Positions 40,905-50,277 of a stretch of DNA of 64,000 bases are shown here, in pieces. The notes below the pieces were generated by a model. That model was given only the letters and a program-made list of their open reading frames with translations, made no database searches and was not told where the DNA came from. Source of the stretch: Labrys miyagiensis. GTDB lineage: Bacteria; Pseudomonadota; Alphaproteobacteria; Rhizobiales; Labraceae. The stretch lies in the NCBI RefSeq assembly GCF_030160835.1, contig NZ_BSPC01000036.1, forward strand, positions 1 to 64,000, given 5' to 3'. The position numbers were made by a program, and so were the translations under genes. The number at the start of each line of letters is the position of its first letter. Positions within the stretch are counted from its first letter, which is position 1.

Positions 40905-42038
40905 TTACGCATAGACGGCGTCCCGGACGGCGTCGGGGTAGGCGCCGTTCACCCCGGCCACGGCCGTGTTGGTGAAGGACACCACGGAAAGCTTCCTGAC
41001 GGGATCGACGAACCAGGAATGACCATAGACGCCGCCCCACTGCCAGGTGCCGGGCGTATAGGGCAGCCCGGCGGCGGTGGGATCGCGGGAGATCGACCAG
41101 CCCAGGCTGAAGCCGCGCCCGGGAACGCCGGTATCGAAGCTGCCGATGGCATTCTCGCTGAGAAGACGCACACTGGCCGGCGACAGGATCGGGGCGCCAC
41201 CCCGGCGCACGGCTTCGATGAAAGTGAGGAAGTCGCGTGCCGTGCCCACCATGCCACCACCGCCCGAAGGAAAGGAGGTGGGATCGAAGGCGCGGGGCGG
41301 GCAGAAATAGAGTATGCCATCCTTGCCTTGCACGGGCTGGATGTCGGCCATGCGGGTCGGGCGCGGCGTGCCGTCGGCATAGGCGGCGGCGAGGCGCTCC
41401 GGCTTGGTCGCCACGAATTCGGTGTCGGCGAGGCCCAGCGGCCCGGTGACGCGCTCGGCCACGATTTCGGGCAGGCTCTTGTCCGCTGCCTTTTCCATCA
41501 GGCCGCCGAGCACGTCGATCGCCACCGAGTAGCGCCAGGCGCTGCCTGGTGGGAAGGCGAGGGGCTGGGCGGCGATGCGCGCCAGGTTCTCCGCCATGCC
41601 GCGGCCCGGCATGTCCATGCCTTCGGAGATGCCGGCCGCGCGGTCATAACCATAGATCAGGCCGGAGGTGTGGGTAAGGAGATGGCGGATGGTGATCACG
41701 GACTCGCTGCCGTCGGCGAGTCGGGGGCGGAAATCCGGCAGGAAGCGCGTCACCGCATCCTCCAGCGCCAGCGTGCCGCTGTCCACGAGGGAAAGCGCCG
41801 CGGCGGCCACCATCGGCTTGGTCACCGAGGCCAGGCGGAAGACGGTATCCTCGGCCACGGGCTTGCCGGCCTCCCGGTCGGCATGGCCGGCAGTGCGGCG
41901 GTAGACGATCTCGCCGTGTTCGGCCACCAGGGCCATGGCCCCCACGATGCGCTCCTCGGCGATGGCCTTGTCGATGACGGCATCGAGGCGCCGCGCGCGG
42001 CTCTGCGAAGCAGCAGAGAGGGAGGATTGGCCGTGCAT
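40905..42038 (-). CDS. Beta-lactamase-family serine hydrolase, 377 aa
   Basis: Class C beta-lactamase/esterase fold (family of EstB and DD-peptidase-like hydrolases). Catalytic S-V-T-K (in FRLASVTKP, about residue 70) and the Y-x-N-like tyrosine in WRYSVAIDVLGGLME are visible, and the third element W-G-G-V-Y-G-H-S lies near the C-terminus. No signal peptide is apparent after the start chosen at 42038, which follows a GGAG site, so it is probably cytoplasmic. The likely activity is an esterase or amidase; antibiotic resistance should not be assumed. Confidence 0.85.
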   Translation of the reverse strand: MHGQSSLSAASQSRARRLDAVIDKAIAEERIVGAMALVAEHGEIVYRRTAGHADREAGKPVAEDTVFRLASVTKPMVAAAALSLVDSGTLALEDAVTRFLPDFRPRLADGSESVITIRHLLTHTSGLIYGYDRAAGISEGMDMPGRGMAENLARIAAQPLAFPPGSAWRYSVAIDVLGGLMEKAADKSLPEIVAERVTGPLGLADTEFVATKPERLAAAYADGTPRPTRMADIQPVQGKDGILYFCPPRAFDPTSFPSGGGGMVGTARDFLTFIEAVRRGGAPILSPASVRLLSENAIGSFDTGVPGRGFSLGWSISRDPTAAGLPYTPGTWQWGGVYGHSWFVDPVRKLSVVSFTNTAVAGVNGAYPDAVRDAVYA

Positions 42039-42637
42039 GGAAAGGCTCCGAGACGGGGGGCAGCGAACAATCGGCAAGAAGGCTGCGCGGTTCAAGCTCT
42101 ATTTGCACCTGGCAGCGTATTCGCTGCGTGACCCGGTGCTGAAGAGTATCGCCAGGGCGTGCGAGCCGGCCGCAAAGACGGGCCGGCATCAACGGCACAT
42201 GGGTCGGAGAGCCGGATTTGGTGGGGAATGGGAACAGAAACTCCTCCCAAAACCGCTTTGGAAAGAACAGCTTCAGAAGACAATGCGGCCGTGGATCATA
42301 AAAGATCGCCAGTCGGTGTTCCGATTTACTTCTGGATGTTGCATATTTGCTATATCACAAAAAATGTTGGATGGTACATGGAAGAGCAGCATGCGTGGTC
42401 GCTTTCATTATTGGAAAACTAAGGCGAGGCCATTTAGTTTAGACTTTCGAAGCAAACACCGAATACAGCAGTTCATGGAAGCGTGAACTGTCCAACGAAG
42501 GGTGATCTCGGTTGAGGGTGCCAGGTCGCCAAACGGAAAAGCCCCGCATCCGCGAGGCCCGGAGCAGGGCTGCCGCTCTGCGTCATGGTGGCGATGGCCG
42601 GCAATCCCGATGCGTTCTCAGAGGAATTGAGACCGAC
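42039..42637. other. AT-rich gap with no recognisable gene
   Basis: About 600 bases. From about 42230 to 42490 the composition is clearly more AT-rich than the rest of the window, and short open frames there resemble nothing I know. It may be a decayed insertion or acquired fragment. The stretch also must hold the promoter of the serine hydrolase (reading left) and of the small gene at 42638. Confidence 0.45.
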
Positions 42638-42871
42638 ATGGTTGACAATATCGACGACCTGACGGGCGACGGTGGTGCTATCGAGGCTCCGGTCCTGACC
42701 AGCCTTCTGCGCCTGGCCTCTCCACCCTGCGGCGGCTTTGTCCTCGCCGAATTTCATTTCGACGGCAACACCGTGCTGAAGGTTCCGATCTCGTCCGAGG
42801 CGGCGGAGGCGCTGCACACCGCTCTCGGTATCTGGCTCGCCTCGGAAGGGCCGGAGGCGGTCAAGCATTAG
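42638..42871 (+). CDS. Hypothetical protein, 77 aa
   Basis: Small acidic-to-neutral protein beginning MVDNIDDLTGDGG with an AGAGGAA ribosome site about 12 bases upstream. It lacks a signal peptide or membrane segment; the central part (GGFVLAEFHFDGNTVLKVPIS) looks like a beta-hairpin followed by a helix (SEAAEALHTALGIWL). I do not recognise a family. Codon use (GC-rich third positions) suggests it is real. Confidence 0.5.
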   Translation: MVDNIDDLTGDGGAIEAPVLTSLLRLASPPCGGFVLAEFHFDGNTVLKVPISSEAAEALHTALGIWLASEGPEAVKH

Positions 42872-42987
42872 GCCGGTCGCCGCAGCGCCTACCACTCCCC
42901 ACCTGTCCTTGTTGCCAACCCTGGATTACGGCTCTCCTCGACGGCACGGCGAAGCGCGGTCTCGACAACTCCGACGGGCTGAGCTTT

Positions 42988-43407
42988 CTATCCCACTCCG
43001 ACTTCCGGTGGGATCGGCGTACCCTGATGGAAGATCATCTGCCAGCGGCCGTTGGCCAGCGTCCAGATCGAGCTGCGGCGGCTGCGGAGATCAGCGGCGC
43101 CTTCGATCCGGCGGATGGTGACATAGGTGACGAGGGCGACAGCTTCCGACAGCGGCTTGATCTGGAAATCCTGGGCAAGGCGAGCGCCGGGCGGCTCGCT
43201 TGTTTCGGCTGCCAGCGCGGCGATCACCCCGGCCTTGTCGTAGACGGCTCCGGAACGGCCGAATTCGACGAAACCATCATGCAGCAGGGCGGCGAGCCCC
43301 GCCGCATCCGCCCGCAGGGCGGGGTCGAGCAACTGTCGCTCGAGGCTTTCGAGCAAGGCGACGGATGCGGGACCCTCATCCGGCGTCGCGGCGCAGGGGC
43401 TAGTCAT
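42988..43407 (-). CDS. DUF4440 / NTF2-like protein, 139 aa
   Basis: Single SnoaL/NTF2-like cone fold of the DUF4440 type, from LLESLERQLLDPALRADAAG through SIWTLANGRWQMIFHQGTP. The family includes small enzymes and ligand-binding proteins of varied function. It overlaps the end of the methyltransferase gene by 8 bases, so the two are probably co-transcribed. Confidence 0.78.
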   Translation of the reverse strand: MTSPCAATPDEGPASVALLESLERQLLDPALRADAAGLAALLHDGFVEFGRSGAVYDKAGVIAALAAETSEPPGARLAQDFQIKPLSEAVALVTYVTIRRIEGAADLRSRRSSIWTLANGRWQMIFHQGTPIPPEVGVG

Positions 43408-44284
43408 AAGCGAGGCACCAGCCGGGAGCCTTCAGCCAGCAGCGCTCCCGAGGGATGGTATTGCTGCGATAAAGCTTGCGCACGCGCTTAACATTGCCTC
43501 TTCCGAGGGCCTCAGCCAGCGGCTTTTCCGAGGCGTCGTCGCGCGTGCCGACACAGGGGAAGATCGCCACCGGCGAGATCCATTCGGCGTCGTAATGCCC
43601 CTCCCGCCGCGTGATCAGGAACACCGCGCCGCGCTGGTGCATGTTGCTCCAGCCGTCCTCCGAGAAATTCAGATCGGTGGTCAGCGGCAGGACGAGGCGG
43701 CCGCCGGGTTTTAGCCGGTCGAGCCAGGCCTCGGCAGGGCGGGTGGCGCCGGCGTTGACATAGATGATATCGGCATCCTCGAAGGGGACGCTGCTGCCGT
43801 CGCCTTCGATCACACTGGCCTGCGGATAGGGCGCCAGGTTGGCGCGGGCCCGCGCCGCCAGGTCGGGATCATATTCGATGCCCGTCACCTTGCCGTCCGG
43901 GCCGGTGATATCGGCCATGATCGCGGTGTAGTAGCCGACGCCCGCGCCGACATGCACGATGTGCTCACCCGCCACCGGTGCGGCCCGGGCGAGGAGATAG
44001 AAATGCAGCGAGGGCTGGCCGTTGTTGATCCGGCGCTCGGGGACGATGCCGACGAGATCGTTGGTGTAGAGATAGACGGGATCGGCGCTCGGTGTCGGGG
44101 CATAGTTGCCCCAGTCCCGCGGAATCTGCCAGGGGCCCGGCCCGAGGAAATCCTCGCGCGGCACCGTGGCGAAGGCCCGCTCGACCGCCGGATTGTCGGC
44201 TCCGGCCACCGCCTTCACCTGCTTGGCGTAGGCGCGCCGAATGATCACGAGTTCTTCCGGCGTGGTGGCGTGAGCTGGTTTCAC
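43400..44284 (-). CDS. Protein-L-isoaspartate O-methyltransferase-like SAM enzyme, 294 aa
   Basis: SAM-dependent methyltransferase with the PCMT-type core: motif I HVGAGVGYYTAIMAD (about 110-124), GIEYDPDLAARA, and IYVNAGATRPAEAWLDRLKPGGRLVLPL, but the N-terminal active-site region is longer and atypical (NGQPSLHFYLLA), so methylation of isoaspartate is not certain. The start is GTG at 44284 after GGAAAGCCAG. It is upstream of, and overlaps, the DUF4440 gene. Confidence 0.82.
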   Translation of the reverse strand: MKPAHATTPEELVIIRRAYAKQVKAVAGADNPAVERAFATVPREDFLGPGPWQIPRDWGNYAPTPSADPVYLYTNDLVGIVPERRINNGQPSLHFYLLARAAPVAGEHIVHVGAGVGYYTAIMADITGPDGKVTGIEYDPDLAARARANLAPYPQASVIEGDGSSVPFEDADIIYVNAGATRPAEAWLDRLKPGGRLVLPLTTDLNFSEDGWSNMHQRGAVFLITRREGHYDAEWISPVAIFPCVGTRDDASEKPLAEALGRGNVKRVRKLYRSNTIPRERCWLKAPGWCLAYD

Positions 44285-44421
44285 CTGGCTTTCCGATATT
44301 CATGCGGCCCCCGGCCCAACGCCCTTAATGTGAGCCGCCTGCGTGTTCTTTGCAACGCAGCGATTGGCGCCTGGTGACAAGCGGTGGCGACAGGGACGAC
44401 AGCTTGGGCCGCACCCCGTAC

Positions 44422-45300
44422 TCAGGGGCCGGCCGTCCCCGGGACGCTCCGCCGGGTGGCGCTCAGCAGGATGTGGGCGGCCACCGCCACGAAGACGATC
44501 AGGCCGCCGATGAGGGTGCCGGCGCCAGGCGTCTCGCCGAACATCAGCCAGACCCAGAGGGGCGCCAGCGGGGCGTCGAGCGAGCCGATCAGGGCTGTCT
44601 CGATCGGCGGCAGATAGCGGGCTCCGAGCGTGAAGAGGGTCAGGCCGAGGGCCGAGTTCACCAGGCCGAACAGGGCCAGCAGCCAAAGCTCATGCGCCGA
44701 GACGGCAAGGGGATTGCCCAGCGGCCAGCACACCAGTGCGCTCAGGAGGGCGGAGAGGCACGCCGCCTGCGTCACCGGAATGCCCTGATATTTGCGGGCG
44801 ATCACCATCATCACCGCCATGGTCGATGTCATCGCGAAGGCGAGGAGATCGCCGAACAGACCGCCTTCGCGGCTCAGGCCCACCATCACGCAGACGCCCG
44901 CCAGCGCCGCCAGGCTGGCGAGGATGGCGCTGCCCGTCGGCCGCTCGCGCAGGGTGAACCAGGCGACGGCCGCGGCCACGATGGGAATGGTGGCGTAGAT
45001 CACCGCGACATGGGCCACCGTGGTGTGGCGGAGCGAGGTGATGAACAGCACCATGCCGAGTGCCGAGACCAGGGCGAAGATCCAGGCCGGCCAGCCCATC
45101 GAGGCAAAGCCGCGCCAGGCCTTGCGGCCTTCCAGCCCCACGATCACCGCCCCGATGCCGATGCCGCCGAAAATGCCGCGCCAGGCCAGCAGGGTCCAGG
45201 TGTCGAGCGGGATCAGACGGGTGAAGAAGCCGGCCATGCTCCAGGCGATGGCGGAGCCCGTCACCAGCAGGAGGCCGAGGCGGTATTGCGCGGGGTTCAT
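44422..45300 (-). CDS. EamA/DMT-family transporter, 292 aa
   Basis: Drug/metabolite transporter with ten predicted membrane helices in two EamA repeats (about 8-140 and 150-285); the second contains LGLTLFTLGARYLPPIETALIGSLDAPLAPLW, the EamA signature. Exports or imports a small metabolite of unknown identity. ATG at 45300 forms an ATGA overlap with the upstream gene. Confidence 0.87.
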   Translation of the reverse strand: MNPAQYRLGLLLVTGSAIAWSMAGFFTRLIPLDTWTLLAWRGIFGGIGIGAVIVGLEGRKAWRGFASMGWPAWIFALVSALGMVLFITSLRHTTVAHVAVIYATIPIVAAAVAWFTLRERPTGSAILASLAALAGVCVMVGLSREGGLFGDLLAFAMTSTMAVMMVIARKYQGIPVTQAACLSALLSALVCWPLGNPLAVSAHELWLLALFGLVNSALGLTLFTLGARYLPPIETALIGSLDAPLAPLWVWLMFGETPGAGTLIGGLIVFVAVAAHILLSATRRSVPGTAGP

Positions 45301-45758
45301 TCGGGCGCCGCGGGACTGGCGGCCTGCGCCCTTTTCCAGTCGCCCGTGCTGTTCCACCAGCGATGCGGATTGGCGCTGTCGTCGAGGCCCTTCGAGCGGC
45401 TGGCGAGGATGGGCTGCAGCCGGATCACCGGCTCCTGGTAGCTGTGGGCCTGGAACAGGGCTTCGACCACCGCGTCGATCAACGCCTGGTCGTCCGGCAG
45501 CTCGAAGGCAAGTTCCACCACGCCCGGGCGCTTGCGGACCGCCTGCTCCGGGCCGGCGGCAGCGCCCTCGAGCGGGCGATACCACTCGATGCCGCCAGCG
45601 GATTGATAGGCATTGGCGTCATACTTGCCCATGGCGAGAGGCGTGATGGCCGTCACCGTCGCCATCAGCCGCTCGAGGTCCTCGACGGGCGCCTGGACCG
45701 TGAGCAGCCACAGCCGCTCCATCCGCACCGAGCGCGTTTCAAAACCCTTTGTCCACAT
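45297..45758 (-). CDS. NIF3/CutA-like conserved protein, 153 aa
   Basis: The region VVELAFELPDDQALIDAVV followed by HSYQEPVIRL resembles the PII/CutA-like insert of NIF3-type proteins, where an aromatic-Gln/Glu-Glu-Pro motif is conserved. No catalytic assignment is possible. ATG at 45758 has a GGGGAG ribosome site nine bases upstream. Translationally coupled to the EamA transporter gene. Confidence 0.55.
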   Translation of the reverse strand: MWTKGFETRSVRMERLWLLTVQAPVEDLERLMATVTAITPLAMGKYDANAYQSAGGIEWYRPLEGAAAGPEQAVRKRPGVVELAFELPDDQALIDAVVEALFQAHSYQEPVIRLQPILASRSKGLDDSANPHRWWNSTGDWKRAQAASPAAPE

Positions 45759-45874
45759 CCGATCGTCTCCCCGTCGTATTCTACACGACCATAAGGGAAG
45801 GTTGCTGACACCTGCTGTCAGCAATGGCGGCCGTCGCCTATAAGGCGCTCACTTTGCGGAGCCTGGTGCGGATT

Positions 45875-45955
45875 GGAGTGGCGATCTCCGATCGCCATTC
45901 TTGGAAACAGGGCGTTTTGTAGGAAGGGAAGATGGCGATCAGAGATCGCCACTCC
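45875..45955. repeat. Inverted repeat family B, copy 2
   Basis: 24-base arms 45875-45898 and 45932-45955, 23 of 24 paired, followed by GTGTTTGGCGCACCTC as in copy 3. It lies between the NIF3-like gene and the TPR regulator. Confidence 0.88.
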
Positions 45956-46013
45956 GTGTTTGGCGCACCTCTGCCAGCAAAGTTAGCGCCGTGGGGGAGA
46001 AGACGCCGCCGCG

Positions 46014-47531
46014 TCACTCCGGAAGACCGGCCTTGCGGTAGCCATCAACGAAATGCGCAAGCGTCGCGGCGTCGCGGAAGGGCTCCGTCGTGGCCCAGTG
46101 GCGTGTCGTGAAATGCGGGTTGCCGACGAGGAACAGTTCGACCTCGGCGCGCGCCTCGTCGAGCCGGCCCAGTTGGGCGAGGCTTGCCGCCAGGAAACGG
46201 CGTGAGCTGGTACGATAGGTCTCGTCCCTGCGCAGTGTCTCGACCGCGGCTTCGTAGTCGCCGGCGGCATATAGCGCCTGGCCGAGCGCCAGATAGTACC
46301 AGCTTGCCGGAAACGGGTTCAGCCGGAACGCCTTGCGAATGTGCTCCAGGCCCTCCTCGACCCGCCCGGCCAGGACCGTGATGTCGGACAAGGCCGCCCA
46401 GGTGTCGGCCTCGTTCGGGTCGAGCTCGATCGCCTTGGCGAATTCCACATCCGCCTCGGCGAAGCGGCGCTCATAGGCAAGCAGGTAAGCCAGGACCCAG
46501 CGGCAGCCGGCATCGTCGGGATCGATCGCCACGGCTTTGTGCGCCAGTTCCAAGGCGACGCTACGGGTCGCTTCAGTGGGCCCGCCCCAATGCACCCATC
46601 CCATCCAGTGGTTCATGGCAAGCCAGCGATAGGGCTCGGCGTAATCAGGATCGAGCGAAACCGCGCGCGTGAGCATCAGATGCGCTTCCCGCGCGGTCAG
46701 CGGTGAATCGTCGAGCAGCTTGCGCGCCCGCATGCAGAGATCGTACGCCTCGAGGTTCTTGGGCCGATTGCGCGGTGGCGGCGCGCGCAGCCGGCCGAGC
46801 AGCGCCTCCACGATCTTGCCGGTCACCTCGTCCTGAACGGCAAAGATATCGTCCAGGCTGCGATCGAAACGTTCCGCCCACAGATGATCGCCACTCATCG
46901 CGTCGACCAATTGGGCGTTGATGCGCACGCGCCCCGCAACGCGTCTGGCGCTGCCCTCCAGCAGATAGCGCACGCCAAGGTCCTGGGCGATCCGGTGCAC
47001 GTCCATCGCCTTGCCCTTGTAGGCAAAGGCCGAGTTGCGGGCGATGACGAACAGGCCGGAGATCCGGGACAGGTCGGTGATCAGGTCTTCGGTCAACCCA
47101 TCCGCGAAGGCTTCCTGCTCGGCATCGTTGCTGACATTCACGAAGGGCAGCACGGCTATCGATGGTTTGCCGGGCAGCGGCAAAGGTTTTCGCTTGGCGC
47201 CGTCGAGCGGTTCGATGGCCCCCGTGAAGCGGTAGCCGACGCGTGGAACCGTGGCGATCCATTCACCGCTGTCGGCGGCCGGACCAAGGAGCTTGCGCAA
47301 CTGCGCGATCTGGACGGTGAGGTTGCCTTCCTCGACGGCCGTATCAGGCCACGCCGCGTCCATCAAAGCGGCCTTGCCCAGGATTTCGCCGGGCCGTCCG
47401 ACCAGCGCCGCAAGCAGCTTCAGCCCGCGATAGCCGATGGCAACGGGGACATCGTTCCGAAGGAGCGTTCCCGCATCGGAATCAAGCACGAACGGACCAA
47501 AGGCAAAGCGCGATCCCTGCATGGGGCGCAT
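46014..47531 (-). CDS. Winged-helix (CadC/OmpR-type) protein with TolB-like and TPR regions, 505 aa
   Basis: An OmpR/PhoB-type DNA-binding winged helix at about 1-105 (EEGNLTVQIAQLRKLLG, ATVPRVGYRF), a segment typical of adenylate-cyclase-associated TolB-N-like proteins (PSIAVLPFVN...FADGLTEDLITDLSR), and TPR-like helical repeats from about 270 to 480. There is no membrane helix between the parts, unlike CadC. Such proteins are common in Hyphomicrobiales; their signals are unknown. A start three codons later is also possible. Divergent from the DUF1127 gene. Confidence 0.85.
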   Translation of the reverse strand: MRPMQGSRFAFGPFVLDSDAGTLLRNDVPVAIGYRGLKLLAALVGRPGEILGKAALMDAAWPDTAVEEGNLTVQIAQLRKLLGPAADSGEWIATVPRVGYRFTGAIEPLDGAKRKPLPLPGKPSIAVLPFVNVSNDAEQEAFADGLTEDLITDLSRISGLFVIARNSAFAYKGKAMDVHRIAQDLGVRYLLEGSARRVAGRVRINAQLVDAMSGDHLWAERFDRSLDDIFAVQDEVTGKIVEALLGRLRAPPPRNRPKNLEAYDLCMRARKLLDDSPLTAREAHLMLTRAVSLDPDYAEPYRWLAMNHWMGWVHWGGPTEATRSVALELAHKAVAIDPDDAGCRWVLAYLLAYERRFAEADVEFAKAIELDPNEADTWAALSDITVLAGRVEEGLEHIRKAFRLNPFPASWYYLALGQALYAAGDYEAAVETLRRDETYRTSSRRFLAASLAQLGRLDEARAEVELFLVGNPHFTTRHWATTEPFRDAATLAHFVDGYRKAGLPE

Positions 47532-47658
47532 CTATAGCCCGTTTGGAAGTTTTGAGAACTATTTGGGAGGGCTTAATTACGACGCCGTTCGTATCCTGCA
47601 GAATTCAGCCTCTTTCCGGTCAAGGGCCTCCGGACCCTCGGATCCCATGGAGGTTGCC

Positions 47659-47898
47659 ATGAACGATTGTCCCACACTTATGTCGGCGCCGCATCCGGCA
47701 GCCCGGCCGGCGGACCTGCCGCGTCGGCATTACAGCCTGGCGACCCTGCCAAGCCTTATCGCGATCTGGCGCGAGCGCATCCGCTTTCGCAGGGGACTTG
47801 AGGAGATGTGGAAGGCCAATCCCCACATGATCGAGGATATCGGCCTGAAGAGATGGCAGGCCGAGGCAGAGATCGCCAAGCCGTTCTGGCAGCCATAG
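47659..47898 (+). CDS. DUF1127 small protein, 79 aa
   Basis: DUF1127 (YjiS-like) domain in the C-terminal half: arginine-rich IWRERIRFRRGLEEMW followed by MIEDIGLKRWQAEAEIAKPFW, the typical aromatic/DIG-L motif. Small DUF1127 proteins in alphaproteobacteria have been linked to RNA and phosphate-related regulation. ATG at 47659 is chosen for its GGAGG site; an in-frame ATG 12 bases earlier has none. It is 12 bases upstream of the MFS gene. Confidence 0.83.
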   Translation: MNDCPTLMSAPHPAARPADLPRRHYSLATLPSLIAIWRERIRFRRGLEEMWKANPHMIEDIGLKRWQAEAEIAKPFWQP

Positions 47899-47910
47899 GG
47901 TGAGGGCCGC

Positions 47911-49077
47911 ATGATTGCCGAAAGCATGGCATCTCCGCGAGAGGATCGGATCCCCGGGGCCGCGATGGCGGGCATCATCGCGACCGTCACGGTGTTCGCG
48001 GTGGCACAGGGGCTGACCTATCCGCTGCTCAGTTTCATCCTGGAGCGGCAGGGGACGACGTCAGGCCTGATCGGCCTGTCGGCGGCGATGACGCCGCTGG
48101 GCTTCATTGTCTCCGCACCCCTCATTCCGGCGCTGGCGCGGCGCGTGGGCGGGGCGCGGCTTGCGATCCTGTGTTCGATCCTGGCCGCTCTCACTTTGAT
48201 CGCGATTGCCGGAACGCAGGACATCAGGGTCTGGATGCCGCTGCGCTTCCTCCTCGGCTTCTTCGCCAATCCGCTTTACGTGGTCAGCGAAACCTGGCTG
48301 ATCACGATCACGCCCGCGCCACGCCGGGGCCGCATCCTCGGCCTCTATTCATCGATCGTTTCGGCAGGCTTCGCCATCGGCCCGCTGTCGCTCGGCCTGG
48401 TCGGCACGCAGGGCTGGCCGCCCTTCATGATCGGCATCGCTGCCTTCCTTCTCTGCGGCCTGATCGTGCTCGCGGTCGTGCCGCGGCTGCCGAAGATGCC
48501 GCATGAAGGCCAGGCGACATCGGTCAGCGGCTTCTTCGCACGGGCGCCGCTCCTTTTGTTCGCGGTTTTCACCGCAGCCGCCCTCGAGCAGATCCTGCTT
48601 TCCCTGTTCGCGGTCTATGGCACAGCGCTCGGCAGCGACGAGGAGCGCATCGCTTCGCTCATCACCTGCTTCATCGCGGGCAATGCCGGGCTGCAGATCT
48701 TGCTCGGGCGCATGGCCGAACAGGTCGGCTCGAGGCGGATCCTGCTGTTCTGTGCCGTGGCTTCGCTGGCCGGCTGCCTGCTGCTGCCGTCGATCTTCAA
48801 CGTGTGGCTGATCTGGCCGCTGGTTTTCGTCTGGGGCGGGGTGTCGTTCGGGCTTTACACCCTGTCGCTGATCCAGCTCGGCGAGCGTTTCACCGGCCAA
48901 GCCTTGATCGCCGGTAACGCGGCCTTCGCGCTCGTATGGGGCGTCGGCGGCATCGTGGGTTCGCCCGCGACAGGGTTGGCGATGCAACTGATCGGCTATC
49001 AGGGACTGCCAACGTGCCTTGGCCTGCTGTGCTGCGTCCTGGCGGTGTTTCTGATGGCGGAGAGACGGCGGGTCTGA
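47911..49077 (+). CDS. Major facilitator superfamily transporter (YcaD-like), 388 aa
   Basis: Twelve predicted membrane helices; the MFS motif A equivalent in the cytoplasmic loop is reduced to ALARRVGGAR, and the second-half loop reads GRMAEQVGSRR. Overall pattern is that of the YcaD group of putative exporters. Substrate unknown. Follows the DUF1127 gene by 12 bases. An ATG five codons later (MASPRED) is an alternative start. Confidence 0.85.
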   Translation: MIAESMASPREDRIPGAAMAGIIATVTVFAVAQGLTYPLLSFILERQGTTSGLIGLSAAMTPLGFIVSAPLIPALARRVGGARLAILCSILAALTLIAIAGTQDIRVWMPLRFLLGFFANPLYVVSETWLITITPAPRRGRILGLYSSIVSAGFAIGPLSLGLVGTQGWPPFMIGIAAFLLCGLIVLAVVPRLPKMPHEGQATSVSGFFARAPLLLFAVFTAAALEQILLSLFAVYGTALGSDEERIASLITCFIAGNAGLQILLGRMAEQVGSRRILLFCAVASLAGCLLLPSIFNVWLIWPLVFVWGGVSFGLYTLSLIQLGERFTGQALIAGNAAFALVWGVGGIVGSPATGLAMQLIGYQGLPTCLGLLCCVLAVFLMAERRRV

Positions 49078-49212
49078 TCGAACCCTTGCCTCGCGCCGCG
49101 TCGATGGCATGCCGGGTTCCACCAGCGCAGGGATTTCCGCTACGGTAGAGGACGCCGCCGGCTAGACCAGATTATCAAGAGGCGGGTTGAGACCGGGCAT
49201 TTTGGGGGAACC

Positions 49213-49632
49213 ATGCTGAGCTACGTCGATTACGGCACCAACGACCTTGCGCGCGCCATCGCGTTCTACACCGCCGCGCTGACACCGCTCGGCATGGCGC
49301 GCTGCGTCACCAACGATCCGGAATGGGACAAAGTCTCAGCGGGCTGGGGCCTCTATGAGGATGATGGCCGCCGGGAACTCGCCTTCTGGATCGGCCTGCC
49401 CTTCGACCAGCGCAAGGCGAGCGTGGGCAATGGCAGCATGGTAGCCTTTCAGGCGCCTTCCTGGCAGGCCGTGGACGATTTCCACGCTGCCGCCCTCGCC
49501 CATGGCGGCATCAGCGACGGCGCACCGGGCCTGCGCCTGCATTACAGCCCCGACTTCTACGTCGCCTATGTGCGTGACCTCGACGGCAACAAGCTCGCCG
49601 CCGTCTGCCGGGGGTTTACGGCGCGGCAGTGA
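49213..49632 (+). CDS. VOC (glyoxalase/bleomycin-resistance fold) protein, 139 aa
   Basis: Single VOC domain with paired beta-alpha-beta-beta-beta modules: VDYGTNDLARAIAFYTAALTPLG at the start and LHYSPDFYVAYVRDLDGNKLAAVCRG at the end, with metal-ligand candidates at the usual strand positions (early Tyr/Asp, late aspartate). Similar in design to the VOC protein at 53525-53920. Substrate not deducible. Confidence 0.83.
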   Translation: MLSYVDYGTNDLARAIAFYTAALTPLGMARCVTNDPEWDKVSAGWGLYEDDGRRELAFWIGLPFDQRKASVGNGSMVAFQAPSWQAVDDFHAAALAHGGISDGAPGLRLHYSPDFYVAYVRDLDGNKLAAVCRGFTARQ

Positions 49633-49638
49633 CCGTCC

Positions 49639-50109
49639 TCAGGCAAGCTTATGCCGCACCAGGCGATATTCCCACCAGATCATCGCCATCACCACCACGT
49701 CGAAGGCCGTGAGGACGAGCAGGCCGATGCTGCCCGTGTAGGAATAGCGGTAGAGCTGGTAGAGGATGAACAGGCCGAGCACCACCAGCGAGGCCGGGTA
49801 GGACCAGGCCTTGCCGCGGAGCAGGCCGATGACCAGGAACACCTTCACCAGGCCATGGCTGAGCAGATAGAAGGCGTAGAAGTGCTTGCTCTGCAGCGAA
49901 AAGCCCTGCGCCCAGGCCTGGAGATGGCTGGCGAGGAAGTCATGCGGGTTCTCGGACAGTTCGTCCTGGGTCAGCGCCCTGACCAGGCGAGCAATCGTTT
50001 CCGTGCTGATCAGGGCAAGGGCGAGGCCGCCGATGCATTCGATCAGGGCGTGGGCGCCTTTCAGGAAGACGCTGACCAGGAAGGCGTGGTGGACTTGTTC
50101 TTCGTTCAT
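49639..50109 (-). CDS. DUF2127 family membrane protein, 156 aa
   Basis: Four hydrophobic segments (about 8-30, 74-93, 99-120, 124-145) and the family pattern FLKGAHALIECIGGLAL near the N-terminus. DUF2127 proteins are uncharacterised inner-membrane proteins. ATG at 50109 starts the similarity; the longer in-frame reading upstream crosses repeat B copy 3. Confidence 0.78.
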   Translation of the reverse strand: MNEEQVHHAFLVSVFLKGAHALIECIGGLALALISTETIARLVRALTQDELSENPHDFLASHLQAWAQGFSLQSKHFYAFYLLSHGLVKVFLVIGLLRGKAWSYPASLVVLGLFILYQLYRYSYTGSIGLLVLTAFDVVVMAMIWWEYRLVRHKLA

Positions 50110-50169
50110 GGAGAGCCGAAGCAGAGGGGGAGGCGCAGGCGTTCGCTTCGGCGGAGGCGCACCAAACAC

Positions 50170-50247
50170 GGAGTGGCGGTCTCCGACCGCCATCTTCCTG
50201 GCCTGCGACCGTAGCGGTTCAAGATGGCGGTCAGAGACCGCCACTCC
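50170..50247. repeat. Inverted repeat family B, copy 3
   Basis: Arms 50170-50193 and 50224-50247, 23 of 24 paired, preceded by GAGGCGCACCAAACAC, the complement of the tail beside copy 2. It lies between the PhzF and DUF2127 genes. Confidence 0.88.
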
Positions 50248-50277
50248 ATTCCCGCGCGACCATAGCAAGGTTGCGGC

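Noticed and set aside
40905-42038. Antibiotic-resistance beta-lactamase
   Set aside because: It has the S-x-x-K fold but no signal peptide, and the family is dominated by esterases; no resistance context is present.
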